Positions 42,535-53,297 of a stretch of DNA of 64,000 nt are shown piece after piece (position 1 is the first letter of the stretch; each line of letters opens with the position of its first letter). The notes beneath the pieces were generated by a model. The model did not search any database and had not been told where the DNA came from. It saw only the letters and a list, made by a program, of their open reading frames with translations. This DNA is from Hyparrhenia diplandra (lineage: Eukaryota; Streptophyta; Magnoliopsida; Poales; Poaceae), in contig JADLZK010012337.1 in assembly GCA_015847255.1 (NCBI GenBank), positions 1,674,001 to 1,738,000 of the forward strand, given 5' to 3'. The translations under genes and the position numbers were made by a program.

Positions 42535-43459
42535 ATGGCCACCATAGCATCCTTTGCCTTGAGCTTAACTGTTATTGGCTGGCTGGTGTCACCCATCATC
42601 AGCTTCCTCGTGAACAAATTCCTTTCCTACCTTGATTTTAATCTATCAAGAAAGATCCGGGAGCTGGAGCTTCACATCATCCCAAGCCTGAAGCAGATAC
42701 TAGGAGATGTAACGGAGGAAATAATTCTGGGAGGAGCCAAAGATGGGTACAAGGGTGATATGAAGACTCTCGGCGAACTGCAGAAGGATCTCAGGTCTGC
42801 CATGTACGAAGCGGAAGACGCCCTGGATCTTATCAAATATCACCGAATCGAGAAGAAAGTCGTCGGTGATCGCAACAGCTGGGTGCTGCGGGCTATTGGT
42901 GACCAGCTCGCCTACTGCAAGCGGAGCTCGTTCGGGCAAAAGCTATGGCAGTGCGCCGAGAACCAGATCCCGAAGCTCAGGTACCTTGGAGATAAGCTGC
43001 AGCAGTGCGCCCAGGATCTGGATCTGAAGTTCTGGGAGCTTGTAGCTAAGCTACAGCAGTACACCCAGAATCTCAATCAGATTTTCAGGGACCTTACACT
43101 TAGATATAGAGCAGCTGGGCAAACATCAATGCCAGACCCGCTCGTCACAGAATCCAGGGATGACATTGAACAAGGATCTGGTACGATGCCACCACCAACG
43201 CCTGATGATGCACCATCAAGCTCAAATCCAGGGACTAATGTCTTCCCGAATGCTGCTGGCTCCGCGACAGAATTCAGGGGTGACAATCCACACGGATCAG
43301 CTGAGGGGCACCGACGCTTGAGCTTGATGCACCCTTGAATTTACTGTCCCTGCTGCAGAAGACCAGGGACTGCTTCGCTTTGTGTTTTCACTACTCAGTT
43401 CATTCTATTCAGTTGTGTGTCATCTTCGGGACTGGTCATACGAAGCAATTGGCATCAAG
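42535..43459 (+). CDS. NLR2 exon 1: hydrophobic N-terminus, coiled coil, Ser/Pro-rich linker
   Basis: The ATG at 42535 has a good context (AGCCATGGCC). It opens with a hydrophobic helix (SLTVIGWLVSPIISFLVNKF, residues about 9-28), followed by the Rx_N-like coiled coil RKIRELELHIIPSLKQIL, with LQKDLRSAMYEAEDALDLI matching the EDVID-region block (YEAEDxLDxxxYHRxEKK). Then come repeats KLWQCAENQIPKL, KLQQCAQDLDLKFWEL and KLQQYTQNLNQIF, and a linker rich in Pro, Ser, Asp and Asn. A TGA at 43336-43338 ends the frame; the last conserved residues (RDWSYEAIGIK, 43427-43459) are one frame over. Donor AAG|GTATTG. Confidence 0.75.
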
Positions 43460-44802
43460 GTATTGTCTGATCAACACAACCATTTCCAACTGCTATAGCA
43501 CTATAATATATGTCTATGATACTATAATGTAGATTTTTTTTCTCTCGTCCACAAGAAACACAGTTAAAGGAGTCATCATTTTTTATCTAATTAATATGGG
43601 AACATCAAGAATAGCATTGAACTTATTATTACAATCTAACAATAGAAATAAATAGATGACGTACATCAGTTTGTCAACATATACTCTTGCAGTGTTAAAA
43701 ATTCACAGATAAAATTTATGGTAAGGTCAGAAGAGCCATTTTGTTTCTGATTCTAATGATTCCTAATGTATGTAAGTGACTGGAACTTACGTTTTGTTAT
43801 TGTTTTAGATTAGATATACTATATGGTTGAAGCTAGTCGTTGAATTGGAGAGACCAATTTTTAAAACTCCTTACCGCATTCGCACTTATACCATTAGCAT
43901 AGCACCTACATAGATGTATAGTCATGTAGAACAGTCCAGTCACCCTGGGTTTATCTGTAATCCTTTTATCTTCTATTTTCTTCTAATATAATTTGGCAAA
44001 ACTTTTCCTTTAACTTACCATGAAAAATATATTCTTCATCCAAACTTCTTCTTAAAGATCCATCACCATGGTCCTCAAGAAAACCACATCCACCATTTTA
44101 ATTTTAAATTTTAATGGAGTTCCCTCTTCCTTTTTATACAGCTGTGACCATGCTTGATTCAGTACGTCCCTTGAGATAGCATTTAAGAATGAAAGAGGAG
44201 TGTCGTTTCTACTCAACCAACATAATGCCGCAACCCCCAATTAAAATATGATTTTAAATCCTAAAAAGAGAAACTTTTGTACTGACATATGTGAAAGTTT
44301 TAAATGATTAGTAGAGATTAATTTAGGCTATTTATTATATCACAGTAGATACTTTAGATAAAATTTGTGTGTTGGTTTTTGCTATTTTATAATGACCAAT
44401 GTGTGTACTTCAAAAGAAAACAGAATATGTTTAATGACTATTAATTTCAATGATAATTAGAGTTTACAGTACATATATACACATCGTTAGGTGTTTAGAT
44501 TTTTCTTCATAATTTATATGTTATAACTTTTATTTGTATCACATCTCGTAAGAGAAATAGAGGTTTCATTGAAGCCTCAAATTAGTAATAGCAAGATAAA
44601 TATACCTTTTCATTCATGGTGATCTCCGTAATGGGAATATTGGAGCACTACTTGACTAAGAAGTTTGTTATGCATTAATTGCAATCCTTGCCTAATAAGT
44701 TCATTGCACATATTTTCACAGCGATGTCTCTTTGAGAATGAAGAAGTGTTGGTTAGAGAATGTACTGTGGATAGCATAATCATTTGAGCTTCCTTCATGC
44801 AG
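43460..44802 (+). other. NLR2 intron 1
   Basis: Starts GTATTGTC, ends CATGCAG, phase 0, same position as the NLR3 intron 1. AT-rich. No other gene is supported inside. Confidence 0.7.
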
Positions 44803-46075
44803 AATGATGGTGATACAATACATTGGCTCCTTCCTGTTAATGAGATAATCAGCTTGAGGAAAAAGATAAAGAACATAGAATATATTGTCAGTAATTCAAA
44901 GAATTTACCTCTGTTAAATAAGAGTAGCACCTCCAGCTCCAAGGATGCTGACAAGGAAAGCAGCAGCAGTTGCACTGTCAAGAACAGTTCCGTGGAAAGC
45001 ACAAGCAAAACGGAATGAAATCGATGACGTGTACAGAAGCATTGAAAAGGAAGTATTCGGTCAAGACAAGGACCGTGAGCATATAAGTCAGATGCTTCGT
45101 GAGGGATCAGGTACCAATGCAGCAAGTTCTAGCACTCGCAAACCTTATTCCGTGGTTGGCATATATGGCATTACAGGTTCTGGAAAGAGTACCCTGGCAC
45201 AATATGTTTGTGATTCTGAGAAGGTTGCCGGACATTTCAAACTTATCATGTTTATTCTCGTGGGGAAGACATTCAGCGTCCATGATATATTTCGCGAAAT
45301 GCTGGACCAGATCAAGCAACAGCCGGCCTCGAATACCGAGGATCCTAAAATTCTTAAAACAGAGTTAAAAGATCTTAGAAGTCTAAAAGCAGAGTTGGAA
45401 AAAGAACTGAAAGGCAATCGCTTCTTGTTGGTACTAGATGATCTCTGGGTCAATACTGACAATAAGAAAGAAAGAGAAGAACGTGAGATTCTACTTGATG
45501 CGCTTCATGTTGGACAGAGTGGATGCGGAATCCTGGTGACAGCTCAAAAGAAAGATGCAGCTGCAGCTTTAGGTGCTCAGGAGAAAATGCAAATCCCAAT
45601 ACCTAATTTAGAAGAGGAGCAGTACCTCTCAATGTTCATGCATTATTCGCTTGGAGTCAGTCAAGTAAGCAGTACTGATTATAGAAGATATGAAGCAATA
45701 GGTAGAAAAATTGCCAAAAAGCTTTGTGGGTCTCCAATTGCAGCAAGAACAGTGGCAGCACGGCTTCAGTGTAATCACAGTATTGACTTCTGGGAAACAA
45801 CAGCAAGCCTTGACGTATTGAATGAAACAATGGGAGCTCTGTGGTGGAGCTATCAGCAGCTTGGCGGTGACATCGGGCGATCCTTTACATACTGCAGCAC
45901 TTTCCCCAAAGGACATAGAATAAAACAGGATGAGATGGTTCGCCTCCGGATAGCACAAGGTTTTGTAAACGCCAGGAATAATGTAACAGAGGAACTGGAA
46001 GATATAGGCCGGAGCTACTTTGATCAGCCATCGACATTCTCATTTCTGCAAGTAAAAAGAACATATTTTTGGTGA
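44803..46075 (+). pseudogene. NLR2 exon 2, NB-ARC domain
   Basis: Starts NDGDTIHWLLPVNEIISLRK; a +1 base near 45013 moves the frame. Then EIDDVYRSIEKEVFGQDKDR, P-loop GITGSGKST (45167-45193), FLLVLDDLWV (kinase-2), CGILVTAQKKDAAA (RNBS-B), CGSPIAARTVAA (GLPL form), YCSTFPKGH (RNBS-D form). The QDKDR start and GSGKS P-loop differ from NLR1 and mark a separate NB-ARC subgroup. RNBS-B has TAQKK in place of TTRD. The frame breaks again at 46066, just before the MHD-type IHDLMHE segment (about 46090-46110). Confidence 0.85.
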
Positions 46076-47797
46076 GCAGACCGAGGCATTCACAATACAT
46101 GACCTGATGCACGAAGTTGGCAGAGAGGCTTTCTAGAGGTGACTTCTTGAGAATTGGTTCCAATGACCCACCTAAATATATCCCTGGAGGTGTTCACCAT
46201 ATCTTCATTGAGACCGACAAGGTAGCAGAGATTGCAGAGAAAACTGTGGACATAGAAAATTTGCGAACCCTTATCATTAAGGAGCATCAGTCATTGTCAT
46301 GGCCCAAGGAAACCATGGAAAGAAATCATGACTTAGTAAAACTCTTGGAGCGTTTGTTCATGAGATTGACAAAACTGCGCGTGCTGATCATTAAACTAAA
46401 TAATGGACCAAGAGAGTTGTCAGTCCCAACATCTATTGATCAGATGAAGCATCTACGTTATCTTGGTATCCATTTTTTTCATAGCTGTCCCAATCTGATT
46501 TTGCCAAGCACATTTAGCAAGCTATACCATATCCAGACCATAGATATTCCTTGCTCCGAGCATCCCGTCTTGAAGATATGGCTAATCTAATCTATTTGCG
46601 GCACATCCCTGCTCGCTGTCTTTCCCCAACATTGGAAGGCCGACGTCACCGCAAACACCGCCAAAGTTCAAAGTGAAGGAGGAACCGGGGCATGAGTTGA
46701 AGCAGCTCATGCACCTAAACAGTCTTCGAGACACTCTTTTTTATAACGGGCTTGAGTTTGTCGGAGGCAAAAGACGGCTATTAAAGCCCGCCTAATCGAC
46801 AAGAAGCGACCTTAAGATCAAACCGACTTTCACCGGTGGTTCGGGAGGGACTTTGGCAGGTGGTTCGGGGAGGGTTCCAGACGTGCAAGCCGAGGTGCTT
46901 GATGGCCTTTGTCCCCCAAAAGATCTTGAAGAGCTCAGTATCGAGTTCTATAGAGGTTCAAGGTATCCTAGTTGGATGTTGAGTCGCCACCCACCAGACG
47001 CCCCAAAGCAACCGCACGGACTTCAACTTTGTGCTTGCAGCCAACCGGCATCTATTCCCGAAAAGTAGTGAACTCTTCATTGGTCGCGTGAGCTTCGCAT
47101 TGAATGTTGTGATGGGATAGCTTGCCCCAAAATATGGAGCGCCTGGTGTCGCTTCAAACATTGGAAATTCAATCCTGTTGTAAGATGGAGCGGCTTCCGA
47201 CGCTATGACGGGCTCCTAAAACGATTAAAATCAGTGGGTGCGACATGCCGAGAAGTATTGGTATTATGGATTGCCCTAAACTTGAATTCATGTTGGTAAA
47301 GGAGAAATGTCTTGAAGCCAAGACGCCATTGGAATACTGCCAAGACACCGCACCTACCGGTACTCCTCGAGCAATCTCCGTGATCCAATGATTCCTTGTC
47401 CATGCCTAGTAACTCTAGAGATAACAAGCTGTGATAACTTGGTAACACTTCAACATCTACCACCGTCCCTCAAGAGTTTGGAAATCCACCTGGTGCAGGG
47501 AGCTCTATTCTGTGTCGGGAATTTGGATCAACTCAAGAAATTAGATATTTACAAGTGCAATAAGTTGCGGTCGACCGATTCCTTGGGAGATGCGTCATCA
47601 TTAAAAACACCGTCTCTTTACGGTTGTCAATGCCTTGCATCCTTAGGATCCAGCGGTGGTCCTGGCACTTTCTCCGCTCTTCGACGACTTTGGATTGAAG
47701 CGCCCAGCTATGGATATGGAGCAGTTTAACAAAAAATGTGCTAGACGGCCTTGTATTCAAAGACATATCACACGCTCTTTCAAGCAACCTGGGACGA
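46076..47797 (+). pseudogene. NLR2 LRR region, strongly decayed
   Basis: 46117-46590 is open and matches NLR3 (SRGDFLRIGSNDPPKYIP, GVHHIFIETDKVAEI, LTKLRVLIIKLNN, MKHLRYLGIH). Thereafter blocks are found only piecewise: HELKQLMHLNSL, EVLDGLCPPKDLEELSIEF, SLEYCQDTAPTGTP in a shifted frame, LGDASSLKTPSLYGCQ. Final homology is CACGCTCTTTCAAGCAAC at about 47770-47788. Confidence 0.8.
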
Positions 47798-47804
47798 CTT
47801 TCCT

Positions 47805-47964
47805 TGCATGGAACAATCCCCGCCAACCATGCCCGGTCTCCATGCCTACAAACACTCACACACACACTAACAGGGAGGCCCGTAGCACTCCTCTCCTAGC
47901 CAATGCATGCCCGGACACCATGCGGTCAATGGTCCCTGGACACCATGCGGCCAATAGTCTAACA
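47805..47964 (-). repeat. Ale element 3' LTR, truncated
   Basis: GGAACAATCC through GCCAATAGTCTAACA matches 52889-53044. The first ~70 bases present in the right copy (TGAGAGAAGGTATCTCTCG and on) are missing, replaced by NLR2 exon sequence. Confidence 0.85.
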
Positions 47965-47975
47965 CTCCCCTCGGT
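47965..47975 (-). other. Ale element polypurine tract
   Basis: ACCGAGGGGAG on the minus strand directly precedes the LTR start TGTTAGACTATTGG. Confidence 0.75.
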
Positions 47976-47989
47976 CGGAACGTCAGCCA

Positions 47990-48450
47990 CTGTGCACGTT
48001 CAGACTGGACCTAAACTCCGTGAACACTGAAGATGGCAGCCCTTTTGGTGAAGATGTCCGCATATCGTGACGAGGTGGGAACATGCAAGACTCGAACATC
48101 ACCAACAAAGAACTCTCTCGGGACGAAGTGAAGATCAATCTCAATGTGCTTGGTTCTCCGATGTTGGACTGGGTTGGAGGTCATGTAGATCGCGACCGAT
48201 GTTGTCGCAATACACTAGCGTAGCGCGGCGGAGAGGGGTGTACAACTCCAGAAGTAGTTGGCGCAGCCAGGTGGCCTCGCAACTCCGTTGGCCACGCCCG
48301 CGATACTCAGCCGCACTCGATCTTGACATCAGATTCGGGCGCTTGGAGGACCAAGAGACAAGGTTATCACCAAGGAACACCGCATAACCCGAGGTGGATC
48401 TGCGAGTGTCCGGGCATCCGCCCGGGCCAAGATCAGTGTATACCACAAGA
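47990..48450 (-). pseudogene. Ale element RNase H
   Basis: The minus strand reads DTRRSTSGYAVFLGDNLVSW, SSKRPNLMSRSSAAEYRG, EATWLRQLLLEL, then VYCDNI and, after a shift, HRRTKHIEIDLHFVRE. Frameshifts divide it. Removes RNA during reverse transcription in a live element. Confidence 0.8.
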
Positions 48451-48750
48451 TCTGTTGTCGAGGATGGTCGCAGCAGAAGACCGAGGTGGAGTGTGCCTCA
48501 ATGTAGCTAAGAATCCGCTTCAAGGTCGCAAGATGAGGCTCACGGGATCGTGCATGTGAAGGCAGACTCGCTGAATCTGCGTATGGCGTCTGGCCGAAAG
48601 TGAATGTCAGGTATCAAGAGCTCCAAGAAGATCGCGGGAAGTCTGCAGTATCGACACAGGGGCCCCTCAAATTTGCGCAACCTTCGGATTGGTGTCAATC
48701 GGAGTGGAGCATGACTTGCACTCTTTCATCCCCGCGATCCGTAATCTCTA
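48451..48750 (-). other. Ale element RT-RNase H connection, degenerate
   Basis: Short minus-strand segments including RILSYIEAHSTSVF-like and HDPVSLILRP-like residues link RT and RNase H. No separate gene. Confidence 0.45.
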
Positions 48751-50090
48751 GCATGTACCGCCGCTGCGAGAGGAGGAGGCCGCCATCGCTGCGCTGAACC
48801 CGCATACCAAGGAAGTGATGCAGCTCACCAAGCTGTCTTTCATGGCGAACTCCCCGCCGAAGAGCGCCGATGATCCGTCGAAGGAGGCCGGGTGAGGAAG
48901 CAAAGTGAGGACAATGTCATCCACATAGAGCAACAAGTAAGCTATGTCTGAGCCACGCTGGAAAATGAACAGTGAGGTGTCTGACTTGGCTTCAACAAAC
49001 CCCAGGGACAGCAGGAAGGAAGCCATCCGGCTGTACCATGCGCGAGGAGCCTGCTTCAGGCCGTAAAGTGACTTCCTCGTGAAGGCGCATAAAGTCCGGA
49101 TGGGCTGGATCTTCAAACCCGGAAGGTTGCCGGCAAAGACCGCCTCGCATGTGGTGCCATGCAGAAAGCGTTCTTCACATCGAAATGGGTGGATGGGCCA
49201 GCTGCGGGAGAGCGCCAGAGACAATACGGTGCGGACAGTAGCAGGCTTCACCACAGGACTGAATGTCTCATTGAAATCAACTCCAGGACGCTGAGTGAAA
49301 CCACGAAGGACCCAGCGAGCCTTGTACCTTTCGAGAGAGCCATCGACCGAACTTGTGCTTGAAGATCCACTTGCCGCTGACCACATTTGCCCGAGGAGGA
49401 CGGGGCACGAGATCCCAAGTGTGATTCTGCAGCAGGGCACTGTGTTCCTCTTCCATAGCCGCCGCCGGTTGGGGTCGGCAAGGGCGCTACGGAAGGTCTT
49501 CGCACCGGAGAAAGCGAGACGGCGTGGGAAGGCGCGGCATCCGAAGCCACTCTTCGCAAGCGTGGCCATGGAAGGCCTGGTTCGCCACAGGAGGCACGGC
49601 AATGGCACCCCTTGGGAAGGGGGTAGCCGGTGCGGGTGTAGCGGTAGGGGCGCTGCGGGGGGGGCGACGAGAGTAGTGGTTCTCGAAGAACCGCTCTGGC
49701 CTTAGAGGTGGGAACCCCGGTGGAGGGACCGGACCGCCTGCACGCAGGGCGGGCGGAACGTAGACCGGCGAGGACGCCGGGTGGCCGCGCGTGGCGCCGG
49801 AGGTAGGGGACCTCCAGAGGCCGCGCGTGGCGCCGGAAGAAGTCCCCGGTGCCCGCAGCCGCAGCGGGATGTAGAGCGTCGTCGCCGGAGAGGCGTCGGT
49901 GTCATCGGGCGACAAGAGCCCCAGTGCACGGTCACAGGAGGACCGGCAGGGTGCCGGAGGTGGTCGGCGACGCAGGGCGCCCAGTGCACAGCTACACAGG
50001 GGACCGGCGGGGCAAATTTGGAAGGAGTTCCCGCAGACAAAGACTTGTGCATCGATCCGATAAGAGGGAGCACAGGTCGCAGTATCGTCA
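48751..50090 (-). pseudogene. Ale element reverse transcriptase and upstream linker
   Basis: The frame has YKARWVLRGFTQRPGVDFNE, TFSPVVKPATVRTVLSLALS, SLYGLKQAPRAWYSRMASFL and the catalytic block LLLYVDDIVLT, all standard for Copia RT. Upstream, a Pro/Arg-rich linker (49600-50090) is GC-rich and readable in several frames. Frame changes occur near 49320-49560. Confidence 0.8.
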
Positions 50091-51311
50091 TCGAGGAACT
50101 GGAGGTCCGGCCGGAGCACTAGGACCGTGGCGCCAAAGAAAGGGAAAGGCCGTTTCATCAAAGATGACGTGCCGGGAGACGATGACTCTATTAGAAGAGA
50201 GGTCAAGGCAGCGGTACCCTTTGTGATGAGCAGAATAGCCTAGGAAGACACACAGGACAGACCTAGGGGCGAGCTTGTGTGGAGCAGTGGCCGATATATT
50301 GGGGTAACATTTGCAACCGAAGACTCTAAGATGATCATATGTGGGTGGCTTGCCGAACAGGGCAAGGTGTGGGGTGGATAGCTGGAGAGTCTTTGTAGGC
50401 AGAATGTTGAGTAAGACCGTGGCCGTGGAGAGGGCCTCAACCCAGTAGGATGGAGGCATGGACGCCTGAAAGAGTAGTGAGCGAACGACATTATTTATAG
50501 AGCGAATAATGTGTTCAGCTTTACCATTTTGAGGCGAGGTGTAGGGGCAGGACATGCGGAGGTGAATGCCCTGTGAAAGGAAGAAGTGGCGGGAGCTAGA
50601 GTTATCGAACTCGCGCCCATTGTCGCACTGAACAGCCTTGACGCGGGCACCGAACTGGGTGGAGGCGTGGGCGATGAAGTGAGATAGTGTGCTGAAAGTG
50701 TCAGATTTGAGGCGCAAAGGAAAAGTCCACAAGTAGTGAGTGCAATCATCAAGTAAGACCAAATAATATTTATAACCGGAAATGCTGGTAATCGGAGAGG
50801 TCCACAGATCACAATGAACAAGATCAAACTTATTGGACGCACGGGAGGTGGACACAGGAAAGGGCAGACGAACATGTCGACCTAACTGACAAGCATGACA
50901 CAAATCTGAGCAATCCTGAATATGGCATGACACACTAGACGCTAGCTTAGACAAAGCCTCATGACCAGGATGACCAAGACGCCGATGCCACAGTGGGGAG
51001 GACGCCTGGGCGACAAGAGAGTGCGCTGGTGGAAGACGAAGTGGGTATAGCGGCCCTGAGCTATTGCACCTGACGATCTCGGTCCGAGATGGAAGAACCT
51101 TCACAGAACAACCAGCGGGGTCAAACTCAACGGAACAATTATTATCGATGGTAAACTGACGAACAGAGATGAGATTCTTAATAATTTGTGGTGACACAAG
51201 GACATTATTAAGACGTAAAGTGGGTGATAACTCGTGGAGCCGGGCGTGTGGTAAAGTGGAGCCATTACCAACGACAATAATCAAGGAGTAGGGTACCGCG
51301 GAAAAGAACAT
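50088..51311 (-). CDS. Ale element GAG-pre-integrase and integrase, open
   Basis: A 407-residue open segment: LRLNNVLVSPQIIKNLISV and PLWHRRLGHPGHEALSKL with zinc-binding His/Cys residues through LCHACQLGRHV, then the catalytic core LVHCDLWTSP, VKAVQCDNGREF and SPQNGKAEHIIR (D, D, E all present), and RVFGCKCYPN and CVFLGYS at the end. This is the least damaged part of the element. The start is a domain boundary of a polyprotein, not a known initiator. Confidence 0.9.
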   Translation of the reverse strand: MFFSAVPYSLIIVVGNGSTLPHARLHELSPTLRLNNVLVSPQIIKNLISVRQFTIDNNCSVEFDPAGCSVKVLPSRTEIVRCNSSGPLYPLRLPPAHSLVAQASSPLWHRRLGHPGHEALSKLASSVSCHIQDCSDLCHACQLGRHVRLPFPVSTSRASNKFDLVHCDLWTSPITSISGYKYYLVLLDDCTHYLWTFPLRLKSDTFSTLSHFIAHASTQFGARVKAVQCDNGREFDNSSSRHFFLSQGIHLRMSCPYTSPQNGKAEHIIRSINNVVRSLLFQASMPPSYWVEALSTATVLLNILPTKTLQLSTPHLALFGKPPTYDHLRVFGCKCYPNISATAPHKLAPRSVLCVFLGYSAHHKGYRCLDLSSNRVIVSRHVIFDETAFPFLWRHGPSAPAGPPVPR

Positions 51312-52749
51312 GTGAAAGAGAGGAGGACTGAGAGGTCATGTGGGAAGTAGCACTGAGTCGAAATACTACCGTTAGAGCCGGAGGGTGGAGGGTTCAACGC
51401 CGCCGTCTTTGAAGGCGTTGGCAAGCATCGTCGGGTCCCGTGAAGGAAGGCTACCGGTTGTAGTAGCCCGGTGCGGCCCACACCGACGAAAGCCATCATG
51501 GGCCGCGCTCGCCTGCAGCCGCTGGCATGAGCGCCGCCGCCGCCGCCCAGATGGCTCATGGCCGCTGCTGCGCCTGCAAGCTTGTGGCGCACGAGGGGAT
51601 GGGCGCCCGAGGTGGGCGTGGACCCCGCCACATCCGATGGAGCTGCATCGAGGGGCGACCCCCCGGCGTCCGCCGGCCGACTAATCGCCGCTTTGCTGGT
51701 GGTGAGGGGCAGCAGGGTGCGCTGGCCGTTGTCCGGGGCACCGCCGCCGCCGGCCGTTGCCTTTCCCGCCCCGTTCTTCTTGTTCCGGCGGTTGTTCTTG
51801 CCGCCGTTGCCTCCGGATGCCCCGCCAGAGGGAGCAGGAGGCTGCGCCGAGTTTAAGACGTGAGCGCGGGGCCGGGCAGGCCTCCTTGCGGTTGGCCATG
51901 TCGAGCTCCTCAAGGATTAGGTCGCCACGGGCCTCCAGGAAGGAGGGAAGGGCCGAGCGCGACGAAGAAGAGCCCCAACATGGGTGAAGCGCCGCTCGTG
52001 CCACGGATGACGTTGAGGACGAGGGTGCGGTCGGTGACGGTCTCGCCGAGGGCCGTGAGGTCATCGGCCATCTTCTTCAACCGGCGGCAGTAGTCGGTGA
52101 TGGAGAGCTCGCCCTGGACGAAGTTGCGGAACCGCGTCTCGAGGTGGATGGAGCGGGCCTCACGATTGCCGAGAAACTGGGACTCGACGGCGAGCCAGGC
52201 ATGGCGCGCGGTGGAGCCCTGTGCAGCGATGATCTCCCCGAGGTCATCGGTGAGCGTGGCAACGATCCACGACTTGACGACGCAGTCCATGCGAGCCCAA
52301 TCAGGAGAGACGGGGTCGGGAGCGTCCTCGTGAACGTGGTCCTGGAGGGAGAACTTGCCGAGGATGAGAAGAAACTGATCGCGCCAGCGGTTGAAGTTAC
52401 CGGAGTCGACGTCGAGGAGGGTGGTGACGTGGTTCCGGATGTTGCTGACGGCGACGGCCTGGGAGTGGAGTTGAAGAAGAGCGACGGCCTCGTGGTGCAG
52501 CATGGCGGCGCATAGATCAGCGGGAGCTGAGGCACCACCGGGAGCCCCACCAGAGGTTGCAGCAGCAGCCTCATGCTCCTTGGCCGCGACGGCGGCCTCC
52601 TCTTCGGCCTGGAGTGCGCGGGCGAGGGCAGCCTGCTGCTCGCGCTGGGCAGCAGCGGCGAGTTCCTTGGCCTGCTCCGCGTCGAAGGTGGCAGAGGAGG
52701 CGCCCTGGAGGTCGGCCCCCTTGGGGCTGACGGGAGGGGTTCCAGGCAT
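51312..52749 (-). pseudogene. Ale element Gag and protease region
   Basis: The frame at 52749-51910 has the gag start MPGTPPVSPKG, an Ala/Glu-rich coiled segment, LLDVDSGNFNRWRDQFLLIL, ARHAWLAVESQFLGNREARS and YCRRLKKMADDLTALGETV (UBN2/Copia gag). A shift near 51960-52060 moves to frames with Gly/Asn-rich and basic residues (NGGKNNRRNKKN) that precede a poorly readable protease interval to 51312. No DTG/DSG triad could be confirmed. Confidence 0.8.
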
Positions 52750-52798
52750 GGATGCTAGGCCGGCGTAAGGGAGGTGGGTTGGCAGCGGAAGAAAAGAA

Positions 52799-52813
52799 CC
52801 CAGCGTGATACCA
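52799..52813 (-). other. Ale element primer-binding site
   Basis: TGGTATCACGCTGGG on the minus strand directly follows the LTR end. The first eight bases match the initiator Met-tRNA complement. Confidence 0.75.
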
Positions 52814-53044
52814 TGAGAGAAGGTATCTCTCGAGAATTGGTGTATTAACTTTCACAAGGCATGTGCGCAAGTACATGTAGTAGGCATGGAACAATCCTGG
52901 CCAACCATGCCAGGTCTCCATGCCTACAAACACTCACACACACACACACTAACAGGAGGCCCGTAGCACTCCTCTCCTAGCCAATGCATGCCTGGACACC
53001 ATGCGGTCAATGGTCCTGGACACCATGCGGCCAATAGTCTAACA
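52814..53044 (-). repeat. Ale element 5' LTR (231 bp)
   Basis: Plus orientation TGAGAGAAGG to GTCTAACA; minus orientation TGTTAGAC to TTCTCTCA. Contains a (CA)n run at about 52929-52952. Confidence 0.9.
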
Positions 53045-53125
53045 CTTTCATCTATTCTTGGTATATATACATGGTGGAAAAATATGTAAGTTTACTTTGA
53101 TTTATATTTTTCTATAATAGTAATC

Positions 53126-53297
53126 TAGCCTAGTGCAAGCGGTAGTGCTTTTACCGCTGCCGGAAGGTTCAGTGGTTCAAGCCCTAGCCTCGACACATTG
53201 CGCAGTGTGCAGTGTGCGGGTAAGGATTGGCGCTAATCACCCCTCCTTGACCCCGCGTAGTAGTGCGGTGGCCTATGACACTAGGTACACCCTTTCA
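53126..53297 (+). repeat. Candidate tRNA-derived SINE
   Basis: TAGCCTAGTGCAAGCGG resembles a Pol III A box and GGTTCAAGCCC (53174-53184, after GTTCAGTG) a B box. Their spacing of about 40-50 bases and a GC-rich body in an AT-rich spacer fit a plant SINE. The tRNA-unrelated part ends near ACACCCTTTCATAG. No flanking duplication was identified. Confidence 0.5.

Larger units (their letters stand above)
42535..47797 (+). pseudogene. NLR2: CC-NBS-LRR gene, frameshifted, 3' end cut by a Copia insertion
   Basis: Exon 1 (42535-43459) encodes the N-terminal coiled coil, intron 43460-44802, exon 2 from 44803 the NB-ARC and LRR. Relative to NLR3 it has extra bases near 45013 and 46066 (ATATTTTTGG for ATATTTTGG) and 46103 (CGAAGTTGG for CGAGTTGG), plus a stop at 43336 before the conserved RDWSYEAIGIK end of exon 1, which sits in another frame. 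LRR coding from 46600 on is heavily broken. Similarity to the exon stops at about 47790, before the position of the terminal intron, where Ale-type LTR sequence begins. The terminal exon is not found to the right of that element. Confidence 0.85.
47798..53044 (-). mobile_element. Ale/Hopscotch-like Ty1/Copia element in NLR2
   Basis: On the minus strand the element has a short 5' LTR (52814-53044), Met-type primer site, gag (52749-51700), protease/pre-integrase, integrase (51311-50088), RT (about 49610-48748), RNase H (48450-48000), polypurine tract and a partial 3' LTR (47805-47964). Length 5.2 kb with 231-base LTRs and a DTRRSTSGYAVFLG RNase H are typical of the Ale (Hopscotch) clade. Each gene is frame-broken. 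Its left end lacks about 70 bases of LTR, so no target duplication can be tested. Confidence 0.85.
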
